From positions 88,636,371 to 88,700,370 of the forward strand of contig CM050449.1 in assembly GCA_027563935.2 (NCBI GenBank): DNA of 64,000 nucleotides, read 5' to 3'. The first letter of the stretch is position 1. Every line of letters begins with the position of its first letter. This document shows, piece after piece, positions 1-10,200 of the stretch. Below the pieces are notes generated by a model. The model made no database searches, was not told the DNA's origin, and was given only the letters and a program-made list of their open reading frames with translations. Both the position numbers and the translations under genes were made by a program. Source of the stretch: Costus lasius. Its lineage: Eukaryota > Streptophyta > Magnoliopsida > Zingiberales > Costaceae.

Positions 1-898
1 ATATAGGTCAAATAAGTTTTATATAGTGATAATATTATATATGATCCTTTAACTTGATGTCACAATGGATTTATACATGATTTGTTATATACTTTGATGT
101 AGCTAAACATCACTCATAATTGAATGATCATAAAGATTGTAATTAGGTATGCCATAGATCATAGAGAAGAATATGCATAATCAAGAGTGAATTTGTCTTT
201 CCTATGCAAGAGGACTATTGGTATTTTAGGCACTTGATCAAATGATACTAAAAATACACAATTATATGAACTGATATAAGATATTAATTATATTTATTAA
301 ATTATTTTACTTTGGAATTAAGAAACATAATAATTGAACTGTACAGATATGACATGTTCCATGACTTATGGTCAATCTAAGAACCAATGGGATTAAAATA
401 TATAAGAATATTATTAAAAAAGGTTATGTTGAATCTCAACACTCTTGACTTAAATAATAGTGATATGTTGCTAAAAACCACTTATTACTTGCAATATTTA
501 ATGAGATTACAACATTACTTACTTACACAACTTGAACTTAATGGGCCACACACTAAGATCTAATTAGAATCTTATTTGAGAAGTGTTGGGAAATGGCATG
601 ATGGTAATGACTTTTAATAAGTGGCAATAGGGTCTTTGTTTGAATGATAGATATGATATTTTTATTTTTTATATGATTGAATGAAAGAGTTCCATTAAAA
701 ATTTAGAAAGGGTTAGTGTGTCATGTATAGAGTCTAGGAGCATGTCGAGGTGTCATCCAAATTTAGAAAGAGTTAGTGCTTGAAGCTCTAATTGTTATAC
801 CTAATGCAAGGCTTATCACTTAAGCAACACTCTAGAATCCTCATCACTTAAGCAATACCCTATGATCCTTATCACTTAAGCTCTGATACTAATAAAAT
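1..898. other. AT-rich sequence without recognisable gene
   Basis: I see no gene here. The only structure is a short run of direct repeats at 814-881, where an 11-bp core (ATCACTTAAGC) occurs three times at spacings of 29 and 28 bp. The last copy runs into GCTCTGATACTA, which resembles the reverse complement of a copia initiator-tRNA-Met primer site. That hints at an old retroelement edge but is not enough to define one. Confidence 0.5.
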
Positions 899-1540
899 TG
901 TCATGGCCCAAACAATCACTAACCTAACCAAGGTTAACAAATTGCACGTGGAGCATGACAAATTAATCCATAGGACAATATATCCTCAGTAAAAATTGAA
1001 TAATAATAATAATAACTGTATCCACAATCATCACTATATAAACAACTAATTTCAATATAACATCTGTCATCAACAACTATGTGTATAGAAAATAAATCAA
1101 GCGATCAAAAAACCAAATCAAAAGAAATCTGATCGAACATAAATACCACCTGAATTAGAACAACTCGATCAATCAGAATATCAGAACACTAATATTTTGA
1201 TTGTGATGGACTTGATATTATTCTAATGTATAAGTGTTCTGATATTATGATTGATCGAGTTGTCCCGATGTGGGTGTTGTATTTGTGTTTGATCAGATTT
1301 TTTTCATACGGTTTTTGATCGCTTGATTTGTTTTTCCATACAGATTGTTGTTGATGCCAGTTGTTATATTGAAATTAGTTGTTTATATAGTGATGATTGT
1401 GGATATATAGGCTTTATTATTGTGAGTTGAATTTATTATTCAATTTTTACTGAGGATATACTGTCCTGTGGGTTAATTTGTCGTGCTCCACGAGTAATTT
1501 GCTAACCTTGGTTAGGTTAGTACTCGTTTGGGGCATGACA
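899..1540. repeat. Fold-back (inverted-repeat) element
   Basis: The left arm (899-1190) and right arm (about 1232-1540) are inverted copies separated by about 41 bp. Both ends read inward as TGTCATG followed by SCCCAAAC. Shared blocks include CTAACCTAACCAAGGTTA, a CCTCAGTAAAAATTG block, a TCACTATATAAACAACTAA block and TCAAGCGATCAAAAA. By eye the arms are roughly 85% alike, with small indels. No ORF lies inside, and I could not find a clean target-site duplication. It may be a fold-back DNA element or two LTR-like units inserted head to head. A transcript would fold into a long hairpin. Confidence 0.75.
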
Positions 1541-2059
1541 CTAACCCTAGTTGCTACTATATATATACATATACATGCATACACTCCTCATGTACACTAC
1601 CCCAATTATATAATTTACCATTTAATTATTTCAAAACTCATTTATTTAGTTGTTAATTTTGATTATCATTTTATTTTTCATTTATAGTTAGTAGTATATG
1701 CATTTATTAAGTATACATGTACATATACATATACCCATACACAGGTTTACATGTGTATACACACAATAGGTGTTAGCCTTATCCTTCCCTTTTGATACAT
1801 GTAAATAGATCAACACAGGTGTGCTCTTTACCTTCTCTAGTGGCTAGACATAGTTATCGACGGTGTGATGGTGGAGATGGGGAAAGCTTATCAGAAATAA
1901 AGCTGCCCACCCAACAACCACTTCTCGCCTAATAGAGAAGTCGCTGAGGCACCAATAGTGGCATAAACAAGTTTTGACAAGAGAAGGAAGTTCTTCGATG
2001 CATGCATACCCACAAAGATGAAGAACTAACACTACTAGAAATGACTTAATCCAAGGCTC
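1541..2059. other. AT-rich spacer with short ATATAC-type runs
   Basis: No gene is evident. The first part (about 1558-1750) is rich in TATATACATATAC-like simple sequence. The part after 1820 could be the far end of the minus-oriented LTR that is clear from 2060 onward, but I cannot align it with confidence. Confidence 0.4.
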
Positions 2060-2925
2060 TCTGAACAATACGAGATCTCGAGTGTCTAGGTGTGCGACCT
2101 TGTAGGTTCTTCAGACATTTGACAGTGATAACCTCAGGTCTTCACAAGCAATGAGTGGCACCTAGCAATACATCAATGCTACCCAAGTCATCAGAATGAA
2201 TGCCATCATCGACAGCCCCTAAACTACAACAAAGTACATGTACACTTTAGTCTTTTGCCAAACTAATGTCCAAATTAGACAAGTGTGTTATACTTGTTTG
2301 ACCCAATCTAATGGTCATGACTAAATCAAGTTCTCACCTGGGTATAGCCATACACTTTTAGTTATGCATCCATATGTGGGGTGCCTAAGGACATCAACCT
2401 TCCAATTAAGGAAGAGGCAAATCCTCTATTGGCTCATTGAACACCTCTCATATGACTTATGATACACATAGTGATAACTATTATGACTCCTCTATTACGA
2501 CGGAGCATTAGGTTGAGTCAAAGTGTGCCACTTACCATATAAGGATATCAATGACCTCTAGTCAAGGACAAGTATACCTCTGTTACTGTGAGATCAACTT
2601 GTCACACTAAGTTGAATCCTCATGACAAATAGGTCTAGTATATCTACCTTGATATACTCATATACCTGTGTTAGCAATGCGTGCTCAATTAGCACATATA
2701 CAAGTCTCTCATACACTATAGATGTCCCTTATCTACTATGGTACTCGACCGGGGACTAACTTTGAGATTAGATAAAATCTATCTCTATGGACATTGTTTA
2801 TGTAAATGTACATATGACACAGATGTACCAAATGCACAACAACGACAATGCCAGGATATGCAAAATATCATATATTAATGTGATACATATCGGACTAGCC
2901 ATTAGTCCTAGGGCATATACACCAA
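2060..2925 (-). mobile_element. Copia-type LTR remnant E, minus orientation
   Basis: On the minus strand this begins near 2925 with a degenerate form of the TGTTGGTGTATATGCCC start seen in elements B and C. It contains the same ordered blocks: the GGCCATAC region, the 'AGCAG...CTGCTAGGTGCCAC' block and the GGTCGCACACCT block. It is clearly diverged from B and C. The right edge abuts a copia RNase H fragment on the opposite strand, so it probably inserted there. The left edge and target-site duplication are unresolved, so solo versus truncated LTR cannot be decided. Confidence 0.6.
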
Positions 2926-2936
2926 TAGTTGTAACT

Positions 2937-3254
2937 TCTGGGAAGCTGTTTGGATGTGGGAGTTATTCACTGAACTTCAAGTGGTTATGTGTGCTTGTTG
3001 GACTCTATTGTGTATACTTTGGAGCGATAGCACACGCGAGAGAACCAACGTTTTACTAAAGATCCAAACACATACTCAGACGCTTCCACCTTGTTTGGGA
3101 GACAGAGGTGATGTCAAGATATAGTAGATATCGACACCAAATACAATCAAGTAGGCCCATTGACTAGTGCTTTAGGGCAGTAGAAGCATAGTGGTCATAC
3201 TTGAGATATGATATTGAGGTTGCTCAACAACTAGGTCTTATGTAAGTGAGAGAT
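2937..3254 (+). pseudogene. Copia pol 3' end (RNase H remnant) of element G, with polypurine tract
   Basis: The sequence aligns by eye with the RNase H end of elements B, C and D. Visible anchors are the stretch coding for the 'W-I-R-K-F' region, the SKH-like segment at the AAACACATACTC block (about 3067-3078), a GAGGTGATGTCAAGAT block near 3107, and the final block before the tract TGTAAGTGAGAGAT (3241-3254). Several indels break the frame and no ORF survives. Everything upstream of RNase H is missing, where LTR E begins. The tract leads directly into the TGTTGT start of the G 3' LTR. This is the oldest element of the stack. Confidence 0.75.
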
Positions 3255-4334
3255 TGTTGTTGTATATTGATAGGTGCGTACCGCAAGTGCACGGTCTATC
3301 GCGTAATAAAAAGTATCGATCCTATGAAGATTTGGGGTCAAATACTAACTAATCAGTTAATTAATAGTTAGGTGATTTAACAAATGTAGGAGTGTCACTA
3401 AATCCTAATGCAATAAAGTAAACTAATGCTAAGCAAAAGCAAACAGAACAAAAAGCAATGCAATCGAGGTTTTAGATCTTTGAGAGAAGATCGGGGTTTT
3501 GAGTTTCACCACACTGAAGCATGAAAGAAAGTTAATGCTGAAGTTTTAGTTAAGTTTTATCAAAGTTCTTAAGGTATTTCTTCCTAAGGTATAGGCGCGC
3601 TCCCTCTCAGGACACGGTCCGGTGTCTAACTTAACCCAAGTCTCCTACTCTCGTGGCTTACCGGGTTAAGCAGACCCAATAGGTTCTGTGAAGAATTAGG
3701 GTTCCTCGGATGATTTTGACAACTCTCGTGGCCGAAATCACCAGTCCAGTCTAAGGGGATCCGACGATTGTGGTTCACCTCTCAATCCTTCCCACAACGT
3801 CTAAAACAAAAATATGCATGGCCAGTACATAATCATGAATTAAGACTTCCTAAACATGAATAAGAACAAAAATAAATTTAGGCAAAATATGAATCAAGTA
3901 TTAAAGATCAACATTCTTATAGCGGGCTACGCCCAAACCCCAAAAATAAGCTTACGCTACAATATTCATTGTTAGATACATGAAATCTCTCATACAAATC
4001 AAATCAAACTAGGGGGAAAGCTAGATCCTTAATGCAAGAGGGTAGAGCAAGATCCTCAGTATCGAAACGAGGGAGAAATCGAGCCCAAGCAATCCCGCCA
4101 TCAAGAAAATCGCCTGAAAACCCTAGGTTTCGCCCTTTTGCTTCGTTCTCCTCAACTGCTCGCCCAAATCATGTGATTCCAGTCCCAAAATGTCCTAGCT
4201 AGGAAGGTCTCCGTAAAATTTTAGCAAATTCTGCTTTAAAAATAGCAAGATACGAGCAAAAAACTAAATGGGTATTATGTAGGACGGAACGATACACAGC
4301 CGTGTATGGACGCATGGCCATACCCGTGAACGGC

Positions 4335-6100
4335 TGATGACACCAAAATATATAATAGATTTTGTATCATTTTATATTTCTTTTCATGCTAAATTGAAGC
4401 TATTTTGCTTATTTTTGGTCAAATTTATCAAATATTGCAAAATCTACTTCTATTTTGGTTTTTGATGATTTTCAGGTTAAAAGACACTATTTTTAGGCCG
4501 TTTCAAGCAAAATCAAATACATGGACGAGTTACCATCATCAAGAAGAGGATACATGACAAATTTCAAGCAAAATGGAGTCACGAACGAAAATCTACTTCT
4601 ATTTTGGTTTTTGATGATTTTCAGGTTAAAAGACACTATTTTTAGGCCGTTTCAAGCAAAATCAAATACATGGACGAGTTACCATCATCAAGAAGAGGAT
4701 ACATGACAAATTTCAAGCAAAATGGAGTCACGAACGAAAATACGGCAGGGCCGTAATATAGATTACGGTATCGTATTTTCGTACGCTGCCGTAATATCAG
4801 AGCACTGCCGTAAGAATTTACACAGGCCATAATCTGAAGCGCTTTCAAACCAGAGATATTCATTGAAATTATGGCACTGTCGTAAACCATTTTACGTGCT
4901 GTAATTTCTAGACATTTTCGACCAGAAAGTTTTACGAAAATTATGGCATTGCCGTAATATTTTTCATGGGTTGTAATTTTGACTCAGGGTTCATAGAACC
5001 AAATTACGGTATTTCCATAATTTAAATTACGCCATTGCCGTAATTTTTACCTGGACACGTGAGTTTTTCGGGCTCGATTCTTGCGCGGACGATATCTTGA
5101 GATCCAGGCATCCAAATTGAGATCTGAAAGAAGCTACGGACTTGTCTCAACGAGGAGAAGATAAAGGGACATGGGGTGTAATCCCTTTGATTTTATATGA
5201 TTAGATAACTTATATTTCGTCAAGATAATTTTGCTATGATAATTCTACTTGTGTGATGACTTGTCTTTAATTCTCCTTAGTTTTCTTAGTATCATGCAAG
5301 ATTATAGAGTTTTCGCAATATGGACTGAAAAGTTATTTGCTTGAGAACTTGGAACACTAAAATTGAACAATAGGAACTCACCATAAGAAATTAGGTTAAG
5401 TCCTTATTTCTTGATTTTAGTAGTTTAATTGCCATGTTAGATAATGCAAATCTAGGATTGAGTTATTGTGTCAAACGTGGAGTTCTTGCACGAAAGTGAG
5501 GATCGAAATGTTAGAGAACCATAAGTAGAACTTGTGTTGAGACTCGGATGCACGAAAGTGATCCTTGAGATTCCACTTGAGATGATCAACCTGGAACTCG
5601 GATGCACGAAAGTGATCCTTGAGTTCTTTGTTTGATGATTTACTTATCTACAGCGTTGGGATAGATCTTGCGCGAAAGCGAGGATTGGTCCCTGCATGAT
5701 CGTCTGCACGAAAGTGAGATGATCCTTTTATGAAGTAAATTATGTCTTTATCATGATAAAATTAGTCTGACGACCTTTTCTTCATATCTAGTCATTAAAA
5801 TTAAAGTGGATGAAACCCTAGTCCCAGTTTATCTCTCTGTTTATCTTTACACTATTTCTATTATTTACTTGCATCATATTCGATTTACTTAGCTAGTAAG
5901 AAAATAATTATTTGGTACTTAACAATAAGGTCTCTGTGGGTTCGATATCTATTTTATTACTTCGAGTATCCGTGCACTTGCATCATATTCTATTTTTGGA
6001 GCCGTGTCGGGGAGTGACAAGTCCTCGTGTGCCAAACAATAAGTTTTGGCCGTGACACCAGAGATATATTTTTGTCTACCTACTTGTGCGGATTACAACA
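4335..6100 (+). mobile_element. Element A 5' LTR
   Basis: The LTR is about 1.77 kb, from TGATGACACC to ACAACA. Compared with the 3' LTR (about 2.05 kb) it has three large changes: a 149-bp tandem duplication (4441-4738), loss of about 52 bp between copies of GCACTGCCGT near 4803, and loss of 359 bp between two GGGAC repeats near 5165. A region at 5470-5720 repeats GCACGAAAGTGA-like words five or more times. Near the end, TGGAGCCGTGTCGGGGA (5997-6013) looks like a decayed internal primer site. Confidence 0.85.
4441..4738 (+). repeat. 149-bp tandem duplication inside the A 5' LTR
   Basis: Two nearly identical 149-bp units lie at 4441-4589 and 4590-4738. Each runs from the ATCTACTTCTATTTTGG block to CACGAACGAAA. 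The 3' LTR of A and both LTRs of I have a single unit, so the duplication arose in this copy after insertion. It creates a spurious 61-codon ORF. Confidence 0.9.
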
Positions 6101-6106
6101 AGTTTT

Positions 6107-6124
6107 TGGCGCCGTTGCCGGGGA
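6107..6124 (+). promoter_or_regulatory. Primer-binding site (tRNA-Asp), element A
   Basis: TGGCGCCGTTGCCGGGGA lies 6 bp inside the 5' LTR end. It matches the 3' end of plant tRNA-Asp, the usual primer of Athila-like gypsy elements. It fixes the plus orientation of the element. Confidence 0.9.
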
Positions 6125-6372
6125 TCTTAGTTTTGTTAATATCAAAATAGTTGTTAGTATTGCTAGACTAAGTTTTATTTGTTTTTAGATTTAATTTTGT
6201 TTTCTATTTTTGCAGGTTTTGGATTTTCACAGTTGTGACAGAACTGTGATTTCTAAAAATTTATGAATTTGCTTGTGTTTTAGATTTTCTATTTTTTTTC
6301 TATATTCTGAAAAAAAAATAATTTGATTGATTGGTGTTGGATAATATTTTTGTTCTTGATAGATTTGAAGAT

Positions 6373-7633
6373 ATGTCTTTTAATTACAACTCGTGGGCAA
6401 CTGAAAGAGGTGAGGTATACATGCCACAAGGAAGGTATGAAGATGATTCATTGTGCACTCTTGAGGATAAGTTAGATTATTTTGCTAATAAATTAGACTC
6501 TTATATGCACCCTGTTAGAACATCTTATTCTTCTATTAGATGTGATATTTGTGGATGCTTTGATCATTGTACTTTTGATTGCCATATTTTAATGCCTCAA
6601 AATTCTAATTTATCATGGTATCAAGATGATCATTATAATTCTAGATGGGAAAATTCAACTTCTTTTTATGAGGATTGCTCAAATCATGTTTCTGAACCAT
6701 ACTTTGAGGATACTGAAGAATCTAGGTTAGAATCCATGTTTGAAAAATTCATGACAAATCAAAGCCAAATCATGATGAATCAAAGTAAGAATATTGAAGA
6801 TATTAAAGGGGTAGTTAGTCAGCTTGCTTCTCAAGTAAAATCTTTAACTGCTAATTCTGAAATTTTAGAAGCCCAGTTAGCACAACAAGTTTGTTTATTT
6901 GAGTTTGAAACTGAAGAACTTGATTTAGAAAATTCCCCCTCTGATTATGATTGTTTTGAGATTGAGCCTTATGTGAACATTAATGAATCTCACTCTGATT
7001 TTGATAATTGTGAAATTGATTCCTTTGATAATTTATTTGTGGAAAAATTTGAGGAAATTAAAATTGAAAAAACCCTCTTTTGATGATATGTTATTTGTGG
7101 TTAATTCTGATGAAGGATATGAGGGGACTAATTTAGAAAGATCTTACTCTGATTTTGTTGGTGATTTTGAAATTGATAAATTATTTGATGATGAACATGA
7201 AGAACTTGAAAATGATTTGAAAATTACAAACATTATTGAATCTCACTCTGATGCTTTGCCCATATCTATTGTTTAATCTTCTAATTTTTTTGAAAAATTA
7301 TGTTTTATTGAGGAACCTAATTTTAGACATAAAAATTATTTTGATGATCCAATGATTATATCTTTTAATGAAAGTCCTATTGCAATTGAAGATTTAAATT
7401 TGAAGAAAGAACTTATGATTTTGCTTTTTGATAAATATAGGAAGATCATTGAATATCCTTTGATTGGAATTGAAAATATTGATTTTGATTTCCACATATT
7501 TAAGAAAGCCACATTGATTGTGATTTATTTAAAATTTTGGATATTTGAATTAGTGGCTAAACGTTTTGGACAGCGGAAAAGGAAAAAATTGCATGCTATT
7601 TACTTTGGTATTGATTCACCTGCTTCACCATGA
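6373..7633 (+). pseudogene. Gag-derived ORF of element A (nucleocapsid and coiled coil, no capsid)
   Basis: The first sensible start is ATG 6373; an upstream in-frame TTG at 6331 is unlikely in a plant. Frame 1 runs to TGA 7081-7083. An extra C in the ACCCTC stretch near 7074 shifts the sense into frame 2. That frame continues through a TAA at 7274-7276 to a stop at 7631-7633, about 420 codons in all. Residues 57-70 form a CX2CX4HX4C zinc knuckle (C57, C60, H65, C70). Residues about 115-172 look like the coiled coil (SQLASQVKSL) found in gag of I and H. The rest is acidic with repeated SHSDFDNCEID-like words, resembling the acidic linker between protease and RT of I. The capsid half and all pol enzymes are absent. 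It may once have supplied an RNA-binding protein, but this is inference. The last 90 residues match nothing I know. Confidence 0.7.
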
Positions 7634-8506
7634 TATTTGATTTTTGGTCAAGCTATAGACCTAAAATTAGCACTTCTTGAGAGGCAACCTAAGCATTATC
7701 ACTTAGCTTAGTTTCTTTTATTTTAGTTTATCTTTAGAATTAATTTTTCTTTTTCTTTTTGTAGGAAAATAAAATTTTGCGCAAAATACGGCACTGCCGT
7801 AATCTGCTTTGCGGTGCCGTAATCTTGATCCGATTTCATCAGAGAGTTTTTAGCATTTCACGGTGGTACCGTATTAATTTTTATGGTACCGTATTTTTGG
7901 GTATTTTTAATCCGAGACTTTTGTAAATATTACAGCACTGCCATAATTTGTTTACGCCCATAATTTCAACTCTGCAGTCTGCTTATCTGATTAGGTGTTT
8001 TCTGGCTGCGATTTTAAGAAACTAGGTTGGGAAAAATTTTGATCTTTGGCACCATCATGAAGTACTCATCTTTGTCTATCATCTGGATATTTTTGCTGAA
8101 TTTTAAAGTCCATGGATCATTCTAAAACACATAGCATCTTTTCGATTCTGATTAATTTCTACAGCAGTTTTCTTTTGACTAATCTGATTAGCGTTATTGC
8201 TGCAAGTTTTTAAGATGCTTTAATGACTTGAAACCCTGATTTTTTGCCTGGAATATGAAGTTCATGTTTCATTCTATCTTGAGGATTAGTTGTTTTCATG
8301 AAAATATTTTCTGACAATTTTAAAACACATAGCAACTTTTTGATTCTGAATAACTTCTATGCAGTTTTTAATTTTGTAATCTGAGTAGCCTTCTTTCTGT
8401 TGATACCCTAAATTCCTGATAGATTTTGATCCTTTATTTTTCATATGCCCAGAAAGAACAAGTTTCATTCTATCACATGGTTCTGTCCATTTTCTTTTTG
8501 GATCAT
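7634..8506 (+). other. Element A internal non-coding region with palindromes and direct repeats
   Basis: No gene is seen. Positions 7666-7700 carry a decayed copy of the AGCGCTT...GGGAGGCAACCC motif that follows pol in H and I. Positions 7785-7970 contain short palindromes of the TACGGCACTGCCGTAA type, otherwise typical of the LTR. Positions about 8110-8190 and 8310-8390 are imperfect direct repeats, both containing AAAACACATAGCA. Confidence 0.6.
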
Positions 8507-10195
8507 TGACACGACCGCAAGTGCATGATTATGTCAAAGTAATATAAAAGATGTCGAATCCCACAGGGAACAAGGTTGAGTATCAGAAAATCCGAGTCCT
8601 AATAGCTAGGCGAATCGAAATTGGGTTTTGAAAACAGAAATCGAAAACAAGTAATCAACGCTACGACGGTAGGAGGTAAATATGAGAGAGATATCGGGGC
8701 TTTGGTTTTCACCATGATGACTACTTTAATCGCACAAGGCAGATGTCGGTTATTTGGATTATTGATTTTGCACAAGGAATCTAGCCCTAGGGTACAAGGT
8801 GCCCTCTCTCGAGTGTACACCCCGGTGTTTGGCTTAGATCGACCTCCTACTCTCGCGGTGGATCGCTCTAAGACGAACCTAATGAGTTTAATGGTAGATT
8901 ATAAAACCCTCGAGCGAGGACCAAGCACTCTCGTGTCGAGGTCTTGCAAGTTTTACTAAGGGATTCCACCCTTACGATCATTCTCTCGATATGAATCGTA
9001 ACGGCTAACACGTGAAAGTACTTGGCCAAGGTAAATCACGGAATAGACACTTCAAAGTAAAATATGCTCGCAACACAATCTAAATAACAGAATAAAGATA
9101 AATTTTGCGATTAAATTCGTCAACGGGTTTAAACCAAGCCCCGAAATAGGGTTTACGCTACAATCATTATTGAAACGCTTAAAAATCTCTCTTTTAACAT
9201 AGGAAGATCACAAGAAAGAGTTTCTAAGGGATAGGAGAAGATAAACCGAAACAAATCCTGAAGAATCAAAGCGTTCCAATGATCCGATCTCCGAAAATCG
9301 CCTTGAACGCGTGTCGTCGCCGTGTTCTTCCGCCTCTGCTGCTTCATCACGTGATTCCTCGATCATTAGGGTATAAAAATTAGGGCTTTTATATCCCTCA
9401 CGTTCTCCTTCGAAAGATCTTTCCATAGAGTCCTCACTTGCCAAATTTGGATGCCAAACGAGTGAGAAATCACCAAAAATCCGAGTGGAACTCGGTCAAC
9501 TCGCCCTAACTCACCTTTTCCTCGATTTCTCCTCAAATATGGCACAAATAAGAGGGATTTTATATCCAAAAGATTCACCTCTCTGTTAGCTTTCCAAAAC
9601 ATATTTTTCCATATTTTTCTGATTTTTGTTGGGCCCGGAATCGAAGAAAAACCGAGTAGGGGTCGGTCAGCCCAATTTTGATCATGTGTAAGTTGAGCTG
9701 CTGGGTTGAAATCACGGGTGAACCCCGTGGGATTCACCAGGCCGTGATTCATTATGGGCAATCTGGCTGAAAGAAGTGCGGTGAACCCCGCTAGGGTTCA
9801 CCTGACCGTGCTTTGCTCTAGACTGTTTTCGGCCAAAGGGAATTCTGGTGAACCGGGGTTCACCCGGCTGTGAAGCTCTCTGTGAGTTCTGCTGGCTGGC
9901 GACTAGGATGGGGAACCCCGTGGGATTCACCTGGCCGTATTTTTTAGGCTAACTCCATTTTGGCCCAAATTTCTTGTGTAGCTTTGTCTTCGTATAAGAA
10001 TTCGTCCCATGGCCTTAGAATCTTCAAAATATGTTGAAAAATGGCGTTTTTACCTGAAATTCCATAAAAGCACAAAAAAGTGAAGATTCTGAAGCATTCA
10101 AGTAAATAAGCCTTAAAAGAGTATAAAAGTGTCAAAATAAGCCTAGATTTAGCATGAAATGACCCTCAAAATTACTATCAAAATGTAAGGCATCA
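8507..10195 (-). mobile_element. Gypsy-type solo LTR K inside element A
   Basis: The ends are TGACACGACC and GCATCA, with perfect flanking duplications ATCAT (8502-8506 and 10196-10200). At 1689 bp, with no internal region or partner LTR, it is a solo LTR. The inverted CCGCAAGTGCATG signature beside its left edge gives minus orientation and gypsy affinity. Four hairpin-forming units lie at 9717-9932. The 60-130 codon ORFs crossing it show no family features and are not counted as genes. Confidence 0.9.
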
Positions 10196-10200
10196 ATCAT

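Noticed and set aside
9153..9930. Several overlapping minus-strand ORFs of 65-131 codons
   Set aside because: They lie wholly inside solo LTR K, show no domain, and overlap in different frames.
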